From NCBI RefSeq assembly GCF_011745365.1, contig NW_024468910.1, forward strand, positions 3,686,068-3,750,067: 64,000 nt of DNA, written 5' to 3'. Of the stretch, positions 1 to 10,731 are shown piece after piece. The number at the start of each line of letters is the position of its first letter. Position 1 is the first letter of the stretch. The notes beneath the pieces were generated by a model that made no database searches, had not been told where the DNA came from, and worked only from the letters and a program-made list of their open reading frames with translations. The DNA is from Cryphonectria parasitica EP155. Taxonomy: Eukaryota; Ascomycota; Sordariomycetes; Diaporthales; Cryphonectriaceae. The position numbers were made by a program, and so were the translations under genes.

Positions 1-131
1 GTGGCGTCAACTCCAACATCGCCAAGGAGAACGTACTGCAACCGCTGCTGGTGAGCACGAGCGCCATCGAACTGGCGGCTGAAACTGTCAAGATGATCCT
101 GAGGATAGATGATATTGCGCTGAGCAGGTAG
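1..131 (+). CDS. CCT4: T-complex protein 1 subunit delta (CCT4), C-terminal fragment
   Basis: Only the last 42 codons are in the window, read from base 3 to the TAG at 129-131. The peptide contains [19 protein letters not shown] followed by [11 protein letters not shown]. This matches the C-terminal end of the delta subunit of the cytosolic chaperonin TRiC/CCT, which ends in a very similar VQPLLVS...ILKIDD...R in animals and yeast. CCT folds actin, tubulin and WD40 proteins as a double eight-membered ring. The rest of the gene lies to the left, so intron content and start cannot be judged. It is convergent with the ARS2 homologue, with 552 bp between the stop codons. The subunit call rests on the LLVS and ILxIDD ending; another CCT subunit is less likely. 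Confidence 0.85.
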   Translation, partial: GVNSNIAKENVLQPLLVSTSAIELAAETVKMILRIDDIALSR

Positions 132-683
132 ACAGTGACGCAGCAAGGGGCCAGTGTGGCGGAAATGGTTAGATACAGGCTTTATGAGAACAACAAAAAA
201 ACCCTCCATGGATTGTACACATAATAGACATTGACAATCATCTGACCAACAAGGTAGCCTTCTATTTGACTAAGATGATGAGACTCGACTCCCGTGAGAG
301 AAGAGATACAGCAAGGGAGACATCATCAGTGATTGTGATTGTGCTGTGGCAGACTGGGTCATGAATTTGAGGCCTCACGTTCACAAGACATGGTCCAAAA
401 AGATTTTCTTAAAAGAATGCATCATTTTCCTCAGCTAAAGTCCTGTCAAAAACTAGAAAACCACATTCCTTGCCCAGAAAAAAAAACTATCATAGTCGTT
501 CTCTATTGTACAGCACGCATGGATACGACCTCTTTCGCGCCGGCCTCCAATGAACAGATACTCAATGTGCGCCCAGTCTCCTTCTCCATGTTGCGTTCTA
601 GTCGTCTGGAATTGCATCGTGAAGAAGACAGACTTGCTAGCCTATCGATGAGGCTTTCTACGCACTGCCCAGGAAGAGTCGAC
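132..683. other. Convergent 3' spacer between CCT4 and ARS2
   Basis: This stretch lies between two stop codons on opposite strands and should hold both 3' untranslated regions. It has A-rich patches around 190-200 and 475-485 suitable for poly(A) signals. A 118-codon open frame at 339-695 shows no family resemblance and overlaps the end of ARS2, so I treat it as chance. Confidence 0.6.
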
Positions 684-3601
684 TTAGTAGTTTAGCTCGC
701 CGCCACCGCTGCCGCTGACCTGATCCAGGTCCTCGTAGCTCTTGATTGTGCGTCCCTGGATAGCCTCACGAGGGCCCACAGCCGCGCCGCCGCCAGCACC
801 GTCTCCCCAGCGACCACCACGCTGACGTCCCCCACCCATCGTGTTACCGCCCATGCCGTTGTCCTGGGTCCAACGGGGGTTGCGAGGACGATCATAGGGA
901 CCGGAGCGGTTGTTGTAACCCCGTCCACCAGCATTGCCGAAACCTCCCCCACGCCGGATAGGACCAGCGCCGCCGGCACGTTCGTCTCCACCAGGAGTCG
1001 CATTCCAGCTCCCACTGTTTGGCATGGCTCCCGCTGCGAACATCTGCGAGAAGTTCGCCATGTTAGGGAAGCCCATTGGGATCATGCTGTTCATGGCAAA
1101 TTGTTGCAGGTTGAAGCCACGAGGCGTGCCGCTCGGCGCCTGACCAGTAGCTGGAGGGAAATGACCATTGCTATTGGCATCCGTTCGCGAAGGGGCGATG
1201 TGAGCGGGGTCTATAACGTATGCGTTGATAAGCTCGAACTGCGGAGTGTCAGTGCCAACTTTCTGTGAATAGGACAGAGATGGTAACGAGTGAGTCATAC
1301 CTCCTTCTTCAGCTCCTCAAGCCACTCGGGGTGACGCTTCTCCACATGCTTGCGCCAGAAGTGATCCTCTTTGAACAGCTTGGCGCAGTCAGGGACCTTG
1401 CATCGATACTTGTGTTCATCCTCCTGTTTGACAAACTTGGCTAATTCCTCGTTCGTAGCATCATCGATAGGCTTACCGCCTAGCTTACGAATGTCAACCG
1501 CTTCAGGTTCCAAAATCTGCTTGATCTTGTCTTCAAATGTCCTGACCCAGTTGTAGGCGCGCTGAAGTTGCTGTTCAGTCTTCGATAACGGGTTGCGGAA
1601 CTTGCGATCAGGCTCGGTAGTCTCGCCCTCCTCCAGTTCTGCAGTGTCAGCCCGCTTCTTGTGCGGGAATGGCTCACCCAGAGCACTTGCCCGGGCGACA
1701 GCCTTGGCTGAAGACGAGAGCGTGCTTCTGGGGCGGCGAAGGTGACCTCCTGGGCATTTACGAGTCAACTCATGCACCGAGTCGCTCTCGAAGACGCAGA
1801 AGAAACAGAAGTTGAAGACGCGTCGGAGGTACTCGATGAGAAGATCGAGCTGCTTCTTCTTGACTAAGATGTCTTCATCGTCAACTTCATCGTCATCGAT
1901 GGCTCCCTCATCTTCGTCATCATCGTCATCTTCCATCTCCGGCTCCTCGCCTTCGTCCATAGCCTCGTCCAGGTTGATGGCTCGCTGTTTCTTGACTTTC
2001 TCCTTCTTAACTGTCGGAGAAGTGACTGCGGGCTGTAGAAGTCCAGAGTTTCTGAGCTCGTCTACCTTCTCCTCGACCTTTAGAACAGCATTGAAGTCCG
2101 AGCCGAAATCGCTTTCAAATTTGTTGACGAGCTGGTTGACAAGAGTAAGGTCTTTATCAATCCGCTCTGGTGCTGAGAACAGATCCCACAGTGCCTTCTT
2201 CCTGGGATTGCTTGGTGGGTTATGCACACCGACGTGGCATACGAAATCGCCGCGAACCTCATCTTTGACAGTCTTGCTGTTGATGGCCTCAAGAGCCTTC
2301 TCTGCAGTCGAGGGAGCGACAGCACCGGGACTCTTGACTTTGATATCCCCATCATCATCCTCGTCCTTGGCATCGCCACGGTCAGTGATCGCCCCAGTAT
2401 CAGCACCCGGGTGGAGCATGATCCAACCGATTCGGTGGTACCGTTTGGACGGATTTGGGTCGCTGAGCGAAAGCCACTTGAAGCCTCCCTCCTCCTCTCC
2501 GAGATGTTCTTTGCAAAACGCCTCCAGATTCTGACGGCTCACACTAGGAGCAATCGTCTTAATGAGAAGGGTCGGCTGGAAGAGATTCTCATCCCGGATG
2601 TCGGAGTTGGAGGCCGGTACCAAGTCTCCCACCCCAAGCACTTCGTTGGCGGCGGTTGCCTCGCCCTCCTCCTTCTCGATGACACCACCCGCGCCGTTGG
2701 ACTCGCTTTTGGGGATGCCTTCCAAGGTAAAGTCGTCAAAGGTACCGGACTCAAGGTCTTCCTCCCACTGGGTGTACTGGCCACGGCGAAACTCATTAAG
2801 CTGCGCGCGGATTGGATCTCGAACGTCTGGAACATAGCGCTCGCGGAACCACTGTTCCTCTTTATGCTGGGAGACAAATGTCTTGGCCATCTTGGCCTGC
2901 AGCTCCTCCTTGTATGAGTCGTACGAGGCCTGGATCTTGACCTTCTCCTTTTCTCGCTCCTCCTGCACCTCACGAGGAGCACGGGGGCGCTCAGGCTCCC
3001 GTCGACGACCAGTGCGCTGGCGTTCCTTCTCTTCCTTAATCCTCTCGTTGGCTCTCCACCATTCGCCGAAATAAGAGAACCCAACCTGATAGTTGAGCGT
3101 CATTGGGTGAGGGATGGGGTTCGTCAGAGGCTGCGGCGGTGGAGCAGCATCCTGCTGTCCGGGGACATATCGATCAATATTAGCCGGAGGCGAGGGGATG
3201 CGGCCACGCCTGTCGTCCCTGTCTCCACGATCGCCTCTCTCCCGAGGGGCGTAGTCATCTCTAGCACGCCTAGGCTCGTAGCGATCGACTTGTATGGGCG
3301 ATCGAGAGCGGTTGCGTCGTCGTTCATGCCCTATAGAATCATTGTAAGTATAAGTAAATACAGGCAACTGCACACGACGATTGAGAAGAAGCTGTATCAA
3401 GCTTCGGGAAGGATGTCTCGGAAAACTCCGAGCCGAACACTGTGGTCAAGGAGTCAAGGCCAGAGGGCAACTGAGTAATAAGAACGCACCGGGAGACCTG
3501 CCTCTGTAGAAAGGATCATCTCTCTCCATCTTGCCTCTGGGTTCCTCACGACCCCAACCCCTTTCAACAGGCGAGCGTGCTGTGTCCCTGTAGTAGTCCA
3601 T
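684..3601 (-). CDS. ARS2: ARS2/SERRATE-family RNA effector protein (S. pombe Pir2 homologue)
   Basis: Three exons (3601-3490, 3330-1301, 1238-684) give 898 residues. ARS2 links the nuclear cap-binding complex to RNA processing and decay; S. pombe Pir2 acts in heterochromatin and exosome pathways. The N-terminus is rich in R, D and S (RRRNRSRSPIQ). A conserved block, NYQVGFSYFGEWWRANE, is followed by an acidic tract. A central RRM-like segment has LLIEYLRRVFNFCFFCVFES and SVHELTRKCPGGHLR. Near the end is a C2H2 finger (CKVPDCAKLF...HFWRKHVEKRH), then FELINAYVIDPAHIAPSR and a Gly/Arg/Asn-rich tail. All are hallmarks of the family. I chose the second intron as 1239-1300 because the join gives KKEFELINAYV, as expected; a nearer CAG at 1263 would make only a 38-nt intron. 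An in-frame upstream ATG at 3658 would add 19 residues; I prefer MDYYRDT at 3601. Confidence 0.92.
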
Positions 3602-4711
3602 GACGACTGTTCGATCTGTTTCGGCTTGAACGTTGGTTGAGAGGAAGAACTGGGGCAAGGACAGGTACGACTGGCAGTGTCGCAGGTAGTTTCTGCTCAG
3701 GTTATATCATGCGCTTGTGGGCACGGATACTGAAAGAATAAGAGCCTAATGTTTGGCGACATGATTGCCGTTAGAGAAAACATTCTGAGCTGAGCAATTT
3801 GGAAAGAAAAAAGAAAGAAAAAAGAAGGATGAGAGCGGTCTGAGGTGGCAGGAGGAGGGCGTAGCAATTGAGAGTAGCAACACAGATTCCGTCTATAGCA
3901 AACGATGAAGGTGATAAGAGAACGGAAAAAGGTGCTCGTGAGGCTGAGGAGGGAGGCGATGACACAGGAACAAATGATAACGCGACAATGGGTGTCGGTA
4001 GAGACGTCTGGTCGACGGTTTTGAGAGAGAGAAGGGGGGAAAGCGAGAGGAGAAAGGACGTCCGAGACGATTACAAAACTCAACGGGAAAGGTAGAACGA
4101 ACAATTAGAGAAGACACAACTGCTCCATCGAATGTGCAAGTTGATGTGATGATGTGGTCGCCAGACTGGCGGTATCCCACTCAGGCGGAGCTGGTTTGAG
4201 GATGAGGAGAGGTGGTTGGAATGCAAAGAGGTGGACTGCGCGCCGCGGCACAGGGGAAGAAGGTATCGAAATCTGGTGGGGAACGCACGGCTGGCGCTTT
4301 GAGATCTACTTACGTAAGCAATGAACTGACAGGGGTCGCAACAAAGAACCGTTTCTGTGTTGGCTCTTTACTGTTCTTGGTGAACGAAACCAATAATTCA
4401 AATCGGGAAAGAATAATAAGCATGGTTCCGCATAATCCATGTATCAGATCTTCGGAGCTGATGACGTGCAGAGCACGTTGATTGCCGTCTGAAAAAACAC
4501 GAGACTTTCGGCAGCTACAATCACGCCAGTAGAGGCCTCTGGCATCACATGTGTTTTGTATCAAGCGTGTCGTCATATAAAATTGCCTGACTTCTCCTCT
4601 CCTCATCCACAGCACCAACCTTGAGCAGCCTGAAAGCTTCTACATCGTAGAAAAAAGAAGAAAGAAACAAACTTTGAGATTATTTTGCAAGGAATCACTG
4701 AGCGCATCGAG
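3602..4711. other. Divergent promoter region between ARS2 and TspO
   Basis: This 1.1-kb spacer separates the two start codons. The part near ARS2 is strongly purine-rich on the + strand (3800-4090), so it is pyrimidine-rich in the ARS2 direction, as is common in fungal promoters and leaders. Several overlapping open frames on both strands are composition artefacts without family resemblance. Confidence 0.5.
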
Positions 4712-5370
4712 ATGACGACCTTCCTACCTGCGCTCACAATCCCGTACGGCGTCTTTGCCAATTCGGCAGCGTCTATCCTGCTTCCCGTCGGTCTCGGAGC
4801 GGCCATAGGCTATAGTACCAGACGTAAGTTCTTTGTAATCTTAGTATAAAAATTTTTTTTTGGTCTTCCCAAGAAAAATAATTACGATGTACTGACCAAC
4901 TCATAGCCAAGAAGGGAGCGACCAATGAGCCGACCTCTATCAAACAGCCACCTCTGCATCCTCCGCCCTGGGTCTTTGGGCCGGCATGGACGGTCCTGTA
5001 CGGCCTCATGGGCTACGCCTCGCACCGCGCCATCACCGCCGGTCTGAACGCCGTCACATCCACTCCTGAGCTGATCCGCACCACCAAGCACTCGGCGACT
5101 CTATACACCATCCAGCTAGGCCTGAACATGGCCTGGATGCCGCTATTCTTTGGCCTCAAGCGGCCCGTTGCGGCCACCGCCGACATCGTCACTCTGCTGG
5201 GTGTGAACGTCTATCTCACCAAGTTGTGGTGGGGCATCGACAGGACGGCCTCGTATCTGATGCTGCCATATCTTGGGTGGTTGAGCTTCGCGACGTATCT
5301 CTGTGTCGGCGCGGGATACTTGAATGAGTGGGATTTCAAGGGCAAGGACCTGAGGAGCAAGGCTGAGTGA
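4712..5370 (+). CDS. TspO/MBR-family membrane protein (translocator protein homologue)
   Basis: Two exons (4712-4823, 4907-5370) give 191 residues. The 83-nt intron has donor GTAAGT, an ACTGAC branch site and acceptor TAG, and the join reads STRPKKGATN. The core motif PPPWVFGPAWTVLYGLMGYA is the signature of TspO/peripheral benzodiazepine receptor proteins. Later family features include LGLNMAWMPLFFGLKRP (the N-x-x-W helix) and a terminal hydrophobic helix ending in YLNEWD. Five hydrophobic segments fit the five-helix TspO fold. Family members bind porphyrins and sterols, sit in outer mitochondrial or other membranes, and are tied to tetrapyrrole and stress biology. Which membrane is used here cannot be read from the sequence. 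The gene is convergent with the ornithine carrier gene. Confidence 0.93.
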
Positions 5371-5965
5371 TTCTCCAGTTAGCCTGATGGAGCTGAACAT
5401 CATCACCAGATTGTATCGATCAGTGTCTTCCGCGTGTGAGTTTCAATACGATGTCAAGTTGCGTACCTCTGGCTTTGCTTTCTTGTTTTTGCTGGTGATT
5501 GATCGACAGCAGGAGTGGTTCAAATGTGGTACTCTGAATGCAGGACACTCACTATCTTCATAGGGTTTTGAGGATGATGATTTCGGACGATAATGGATTC
5601 ATAGGGTTATTGGTTTATGCAGAACTTACAAAGCTTGTACAAGAATGACGAGCAGTTCCCCATTCACAATCTAGCCTAGATAGTGAGAGTACACCTTTTT
5701 CTCTCTAAATAATCCAGAACCGAGTGCCGATGACATGCCAGTATATCTTTTTGTCTAAGTCCACTTGTATCGATCGGCAGTAATTCATTCCTCTATGCGT
5801 CCTTCCTTCTATAACCCCGTCCCATATATGTGCATTCGTATTCCTCTCGTCCAAATCAGATCATGTCTCATGCCTATTCCAGTCACCTTCTTTCCCTCTC
5901 TCTGCCTTCCGAGCTGTCTAGATCTAAATCCGTAATGATGACGATAATGTATCAGGGTATCCCAG
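5371..5965. other. Convergent 3' spacer between TspO and ornithine carrier
   Basis: AT-richer DNA between two facing stop codons, expected to hold both 3' untranslated regions and poly(A) sites. No coding or structured element was seen. Confidence 0.5.
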
Positions 5966-7052
5966 TTATGAAAGCGGCACATACTTCTTAAGCCCATCAT
6001 AAACCATAAAAATGAAAGCCGAGCTGGGCGCGGACCGCAGGCAGGTGATGCCGCAACCTCTGTAGAACCCCTTGAGGCCGGCCTGTCTCCACAGCGCCAC
6101 CGCCTCCCCGACAAACGTCTTCTTCGCCAACGCTCCTCCAAGCGGGCTCGTCTGCATCCGTGACTTGATTGTGTCTGCAGGGAAGAACAAGAAATTGTAT
6201 GACACGCCCGCGGACGCGCCCGCCACGGCCTGCTGCCACAACGGCAGAGGGCTTGCCGAGATCACATCTCTCTCGGCCTGTGACTTTGCCTTGTTCAGAT
6301 TGCGCTGCATGAAGAACTTGGACGTCGTCTCCTTGGACCCGAACCACGCCGCGCATCCGCCAGCCTCTCTGATCAGCGTGCCCATCTGCCCGTGCCAGAA
6401 ACCCCTGAGGCCATCGTGCCGGAAGATGTCCTTGATCACTGCCAACGGCTTGAGCGGTGCCTTCCTGGCAGCACCAACAGCCACCTCCTCGGGCACCTGA
6501 ATCTTGCACTTGACGAGTTCGACGGGCGTGAGCACAAACGACGTGAACAAGCCCGAGAAGGCGCCCGTGAACCACAGTGCAGGCAGGGGCATCGGCTGGT
6601 CGCGGGCGCAGAACCGGAACTTGAAGAGTGTCTCCCTGCCTATGCGCTCAAAGAAGAACAGACTGCTGTTCTCCAGGGCGGCGCCCACGAGGGGTGCGCT
6701 GATGCCGCGGTATAGGCCCAGGAAGCCGTCGGCTCGTATGGACTGGCGGAAGCAGTCCAGTGGTCCTTTGTATTGCAAGGGAAGATGGTCAGGTTGTGAC
6801 TGGAGCCGGACCTTGACTGTGTCGAAGGGGTACTCGATGTACTTGCCGACGATGCCGGCGATCTGCGCGCTGGAGTGGTTAGCGGAGCTGTCCAAATTGG
6901 GAGAGGGTGGGGGTTGGGCAGCGACGCACGGAACCGTAGAGAATGTCCTCGAGGGACTCCATGACTGCAGTTCGCCGTCTCACATCCAGAGACCCCTCCA
7001 GAGACGTTGGGTGGGATGTGCTAATGGCTATGTCTGAAGACAATGAGGCCAT
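5966..7052 (-). CDS. arg-13: Mitochondrial ornithine carrier (ARG-13 / ORT1 / AmcA type)
   Basis: Two exons (7052-6930, 6862-5966) give 339 residues. The 67-nt intron has a GCTAAC branch site and joins EDILYGS to [18 protein letters not shown]. Three carrier repeats are visible, each with the Px[DE]xx[KR] signature: [16 protein letters not shown] and PADTIKSR. The N-terminal block, including [20 protein letters not shown], matches fungal ornithine carriers closely. The protein sits in the inner mitochondrial membrane and exports ornithine made in the matrix. Cytosolic ornithine feeds arginine and polyamine synthesis and, in siderophore-making fungi, hydroxamate siderophores. The promoter carries a cross-pathway element at 7181-7187 and an inverted pair of iron-type GATA motifs at 7696-7739. 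PRP28 lies upstream on the same strand. Transport of a different basic amino acid cannot be fully excluded. Confidence 0.93.
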
Positions 7053-7180
7053 TGTGAAAAGTGACGTCGCAAGCCTGTCGCAAGACTGGCAATGTGATGG
7101 CTCTAAGCCAACAGGCAAGATAAGAGAGGGCACAGTCTGCTGGACGAGGGGACAGTAGCAATAGCTTTTCCAGTGGACGC

Positions 7181-7187
7181 TGAGTCA
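7181..7187. promoter_or_regulatory. CPC-1/Gcn4-type cross-pathway control site TGAGTCA
   Basis: A perfect 7-bp TGASTCA element lies 129 bp upstream of the ornithine carrier start codon. In fungi this is the binding site of the amino-acid starvation regulator CPC-1/CpcA/Gcn4, and arginine-pathway genes are classical targets. Position and target fit. Occupancy is inferred. Confidence 0.6.
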
Positions 7188-7695
7188 AATTACAGGTCCG
7201 GTAAAGTGGTTGCGCGGATGCGCACCTGGAGGCCGCAGGGAAGAAACTCAAAGGCCGTTTATGACCAAGGGAGGCAGAGCTTTTAGGAGCTGGGTGATAG
7301 CACCCAGCCCTGCTTGCCGCATGCGCTTTAGATCAGGGAGAAGGCTTATATGAGGGTGCGAAATAAAGTCAAAAAAGAGGAATCGAGACGGTGTAAGAAT
7401 TGTGGGCGACCGAGGCGTTTTGGGGAGTTGTAATGAAAGACAGGTTAGGAGGGGTAGTTCTGATCACAGGCCGCGCCAGTTGACAAGGTCCAGAGTGCTT
7501 GGCGCGGGTCACCGGCCGTCGCTAATGAATGCCGCTCGAGATTACAACCGAGAACCAGGCGGGGCACAGGTTGTTACGACACATAAATCCGAGAAAAGAA
7601 GGGCCAAGCCGCCTGTCAACAGCTTGATCATGATGCTTGGGGGTCGGAGCTATGTGGATTTGAAGGGGGGCCCCTCTCGCTAGTGCAGGAAAAAT

Positions 7696-7739
7696 TTCGG
7701 ATCTGATAAAGCAAAATCTTTAAAGTTATCAGATCCGAA
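7696..7739. promoter_or_regulatory. Perfect inverted pair of iron-type GATA motifs (GGATCTGATAA)
   Basis: The left arm TTCGGATCTGATAA (7696-7709) and right arm TTATCAGATCCGAA (7726-7739) are exact reverse complements around a 16-nt spacer. Each arm contains RATCWGATAA, the extended site described for the iron-repressive GATA factors SREA/SRE/Sre1. A flanking GCAGG (7685-7689) also pairs with CCTGC (7741-7745). The element is about 640 bp upstream of the ornithine carrier start. It could equally form a hairpin in RNA or be a transposon relic. Confidence 0.55.
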
Positions 7740-8149
7740 GCCTGCGGGGTCTGACATGGTCGCAAGAGAGTCCAGTCTCTTATTGCAGGGCAGCTAATTA
7801 TGTAGATAGCATACGATGAGCCCTTTGAGCACAGGCCAATGCCTCTACGTCTCTTGAAGAAATAGAGTGGCGGTGGTGATGATTTATCTTTGGTGCAGGA
7901 GGGAAGGAAGAAAAGGAAAGAGAGTAAAAGGAAAGGACAATACGAGGGTAAAGGAATATCCCTAGATACCATGTTGTTTCTCACTGGATATGAGCAAATG
8001 AAGTGCTGCTATTTCATCGATCCTACGGGGTTCTATTCGATCCCGCATCGTTCTCCGCTTAACTTTGTGAGCAATTTCTGAATTTTATTCTTATTATTCG
8101 CTATGCTTCCTGCTGTGGGACAATCTGGTGAATGTGAGCCAAGCGACTC

Positions 8150-10267
8150 CTAATTCGTTATCGTCTTCCTCCCCTTGACAGGCTTGGACTGCGCCGCTTC
8201 ATGCCTTCTAAGTTCCTCCGGCACCTTCGAGATGCTCGACTTGGCAATCATCTGCTTCAGGTCATACATGACATCCGCGTCCTCGCTGCCCAAGAAAGTA
8301 ATAGCCACACCGCTCTTGCCGGCACGACCCGTACGACCGACACGGTGGGTATACGACTCGATGCTGTGCGCCATGTTGAAGTTGATGACAAGCGACACGT
8401 CGGGGACATCGATACCACGACCGGCAAGATCTGTAGCCACCAAAATATCTGTCTCGCCGCTGCGCAGGGATGCGAGTGCGGCCTCTCTCTGCTTCTGGTC
8501 TTTGCTGCCATGAAGCGTGACGACGCTGAACCCGAGCCGCTTGATGTCGCGCGCCACAGTGTCGCAGTTCCGCTTGATATTGACAAAAACGATGATGGGC
8601 GGCGCGTACTGGTTCGACTGGAGAATTTCCGCCAACCGCTTCTTGCGCTTGTCCTCCCCGTTGATGAGCTCGACTCGCTGCTCAACCGTGTCGACGGCCT
8701 CGCCTGCGTTTCCAATCGTCACAATAGCCGGTCGCCGTAAATATTTCTTGGCGATCTTCTCGACCAGAGGCGGCATCGTGGCCGTGTACATCATTGTCTG
8801 TCTGTACCGGTCTTTGCTGCCCAGATATTTGCTCATAAGCTGAGCATTCTCTGCTTCCTCCGTGTCCGGCTTCTCGTTTGAAACGGGAAGAGCTTCGAGA
8901 ATTTTGTTCAGGGAATCCTCGAAACCGAGGTCGATCATCCGATCTGCTTCATCCATAATGATATAGCAGCACTGCTGCAGGACCAAGAGACGCCGCTCGA
9001 TACAGTCAACGAGACGTCCTGGAGTCGCCACGATGATTTCGGCACCGTTTCTGAGGTTGAAAGCTTGCTCTTCAAGAGAATGACCACCGACGATACTAAC
9101 GCAAGTAAAGCCCAGTGGTGTCGCAAACTTCTTCGCCTCGCTCTCAATCTGCTGGGCCAGTTCACGTGTTGGCGCCAGGATCAGAGCGTACGGACCATCT
9201 GCCTTGTTGTACTCATCCAACATTGGTAGGCCAGAGATGTACACCAATAGCGGCAGGAGGAATGCCGCTGTCTTTCCGGAACCTGTGACGGCCACACCGA
9301 TCAGGTCACGCGCTTGCAGGGCAATGGGGATGGCGGCTCTCTGAATCGGTGTCGGCTCATTGTAGCCCACTGAATGTACCACGTCCATCAATCGCGCGGG
9401 AAGGTTGGACTCATCCCAGTTCCGCATGGGATTCGGTATCAAGCCACCCTTTGTCGCAATTCCAAAGTCCTCTTTGAAGATTCGCCAGTCCCTTTCACGC
9501 ATCTCCTCGAGGCTCTTGTCGGACCAGTGCTTCCCAAGAGTATTCCTCTTGGCTCGTGCTTCTTGCCCACGATAGAATTGCTCCAGGTACTCCCTGGCCC
9601 GCTGCCTCCCGTTGACCGGGTCCCGCACCTCCATACCACGAGCATACCGCTTAGCTGCCTCCTCTTCCGCCTCCTCGCCGAAGCCAGCCAGCCGGCCTGC
9701 ACCGATGATTGCAGATGCCTGCTGGGCATATATAGGGTCGTAATCTTTGCTTGTGTCTTCAGACGCATCCCAGTCGAAGTTGAACTTCTTCTCTGTCGTC
9801 CGCCGCCTCTTCTTCTGCGCCGAGAATGTGCTCTTGTTGACTTCTGGTCCCAGGTACCGCTGCTTGAGGAGCTCGGCCTCGTCATCCTCCAAGTTTCTCT
9901 TCCCGTTGCCGTTGACGCTCTTCTTCGAGCCACCTTCCCTGCCGCCCCTGTCTCCGTTCACCTGGGCACCGTTCGGTGCACCGTTTTGGCGCATAGCCTT
10001 CGGGCCTGTCGGTATGCTGGACCTGGACGGGGCATCTCTTTGATATAGTCGAGAAGTGAAGTCTCTGTTGGCTCTCTCCAGATCTTGTCGTCTCTTGCGC
10101 TCCTGCTCTTCATCTTTGGCCTTGTCTTCTGCTGCTTTCTGTGCCGCCAGCTTCTCCCTCATCGCTTTGGTTAAAAACTTGGGTTTTGCCGCCGCCGCAT
10201 CAGCCTCCTTCTTCTTCCGGATCAGTTCCTCTAGATCCAGAGGTCTCTTTTTGGTGGTACCATTCAT
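8150..10267 (-). CDS. prp28: DEAD-box pre-mRNA splicing helicase PRP28
   Basis: A single uninterrupted exon of 705 residues. PRP28 displaces U1 snRNP from the 5' splice site so that U6 can pair, using ATP. All DEAD-box motifs are visible in order: a Q-motif region (PTPIQRAAIP), GVAVTGSGKTAAFLLP (I), PTRELAQQ (Ia), ATPGRL (Ib), DEADRMIDLGFE (II), TATMPP (III), IIVFVNIK (IV), ATDLAGRGIDVPDVSLVIN (V) and HRVGRTGRAGKSG (VI). The charged N-terminus begins MNGTTKKRPLDLEELIRKKK and has the PKFLTKAMREKL motif seen in PRP28 orthologues. The start at 10267 is preferred; the frame is open upstream to 10495 but without conserved sequence. Motif III reads TAT rather than SAT, a common variant in this subfamily. 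Confidence 0.95.
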   Translation of the reverse strand: MNGTTKKRPLDLEELIRKKKEADAAAAKPKFLTKAMREKLAAQKAAEDKAKDEEQERKRRQDLERANRDFTSRLYQRDAPSRSSIPTGPKAMRQNGAPNGAQVNGDRGGREGGSKKSVNGNGKRNLEDDEAELLKQRYLGPEVNKSTFSAQKKRRRTTEKKFNFDWDASEDTSKDYDPIYAQQASAIIGAGRLAGFGEEAEEEAAKRYARGMEVRDPVNGRQRAREYLEQFYRGQEARAKRNTLGKHWSDKSLEEMRERDWRIFKEDFGIATKGGLIPNPMRNWDESNLPARLMDVVHSVGYNEPTPIQRAAIPIALQARDLIGVAVTGSGKTAAFLLPLLVYISGLPMLDEYNKADGPYALILAPTRELAQQIESEAKKFATPLGFTCVSIVGGHSLEEQAFNLRNGAEIIVATPGRLVDCIERRLLVLQQCCYIIMDEADRMIDLGFEDSLNKILEALPVSNEKPDTEEAENAQLMSKYLGSKDRYRQTMMYTATMPPLVEKIAKKYLRRPAIVTIGNAGEAVDTVEQRVELINGEDKRKKRLAEILQSNQYAPPIIVFVNIKRNCDTVARDIKRLGFSVVTLHGSKDQKQREAALASLRSGETDILVATDLAGRGIDVPDVSLVINFNMAHSIESYTHRVGRTGRAGKSGVAITFLGSEDADVMYDLKQMIAKSSISKVPEELRRHEAAQSKPVKGRKTITN

Positions 10268-10731
10268 GGCGAGTGTTCGTAGGTGGGAAGGACTCGTTTT
10301 GAGGGGAGAGGGGGCCTTTTGATCTTCCGGCAAGCGAAATGCGTCTGAAGGAGACTCCTTGAAGGTAAAGATGATCAGGCGGTATTTGGTTGTGGAAAGT
10401 GTTGTTGGAGAACAAGCGGAGCTGGAAATCTGAGGATGGTGATGGAAGTACTTTATCGACTCGAAGCGACTATGAAGTAAGTATCTATGTACCATAGTAA
10501 TCCCAGGCAGAGTACATGCACGCAGTCGCCAGGTTTCTTATCGGCTTTTGGTCCGTGCGCCTATCGTTGCCTGCCGCCAATTGCTATTCTTGCCCTTCGA
10601 ATTTTGAGAGCCGCCATCACAGTAATCACGACCCATCTCGGTCCAAAAAAGCCCCCGCCTCTTCCACCCTCCCCCACGACCTTGCCAGACAATTGCCAAA
10701 GAGGTAGGAGGCCGGCACACTCACCTTCAAG
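10268..10731. promoter_or_regulatory. Shared divergent promoter, PRP28 / mL59
   Basis: Only 464 bp separate the two start codons, so both core promoters and leaders must fit here. Pyrimidine-rich patches occur on the + strand at about 10640-10680. No TATA box is obvious. Confidence 0.5.

Larger units (their letters stand above)
7053..8149. other. Promoter of ornithine carrier and 3' flank of PRP28
   Basis: This 1.1-kb region holds the CPC-1/Gcn4-type site and the inverted GATA pair listed separately, and a CCAAT box on the + strand at 7836-7840. Open frames on both strands show no family resemblance. The part nearest 8149 should include the PRP28 3' untranslated region. Confidence 0.6.

Noticed and set aside
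1263..1300. 38-nt intron in ARS2 using the nearest CAG
   Set aside because: Too short for this genome; the 62-nt alternative has a CTGAC branch site and restores the conserved KEFELINAYV.
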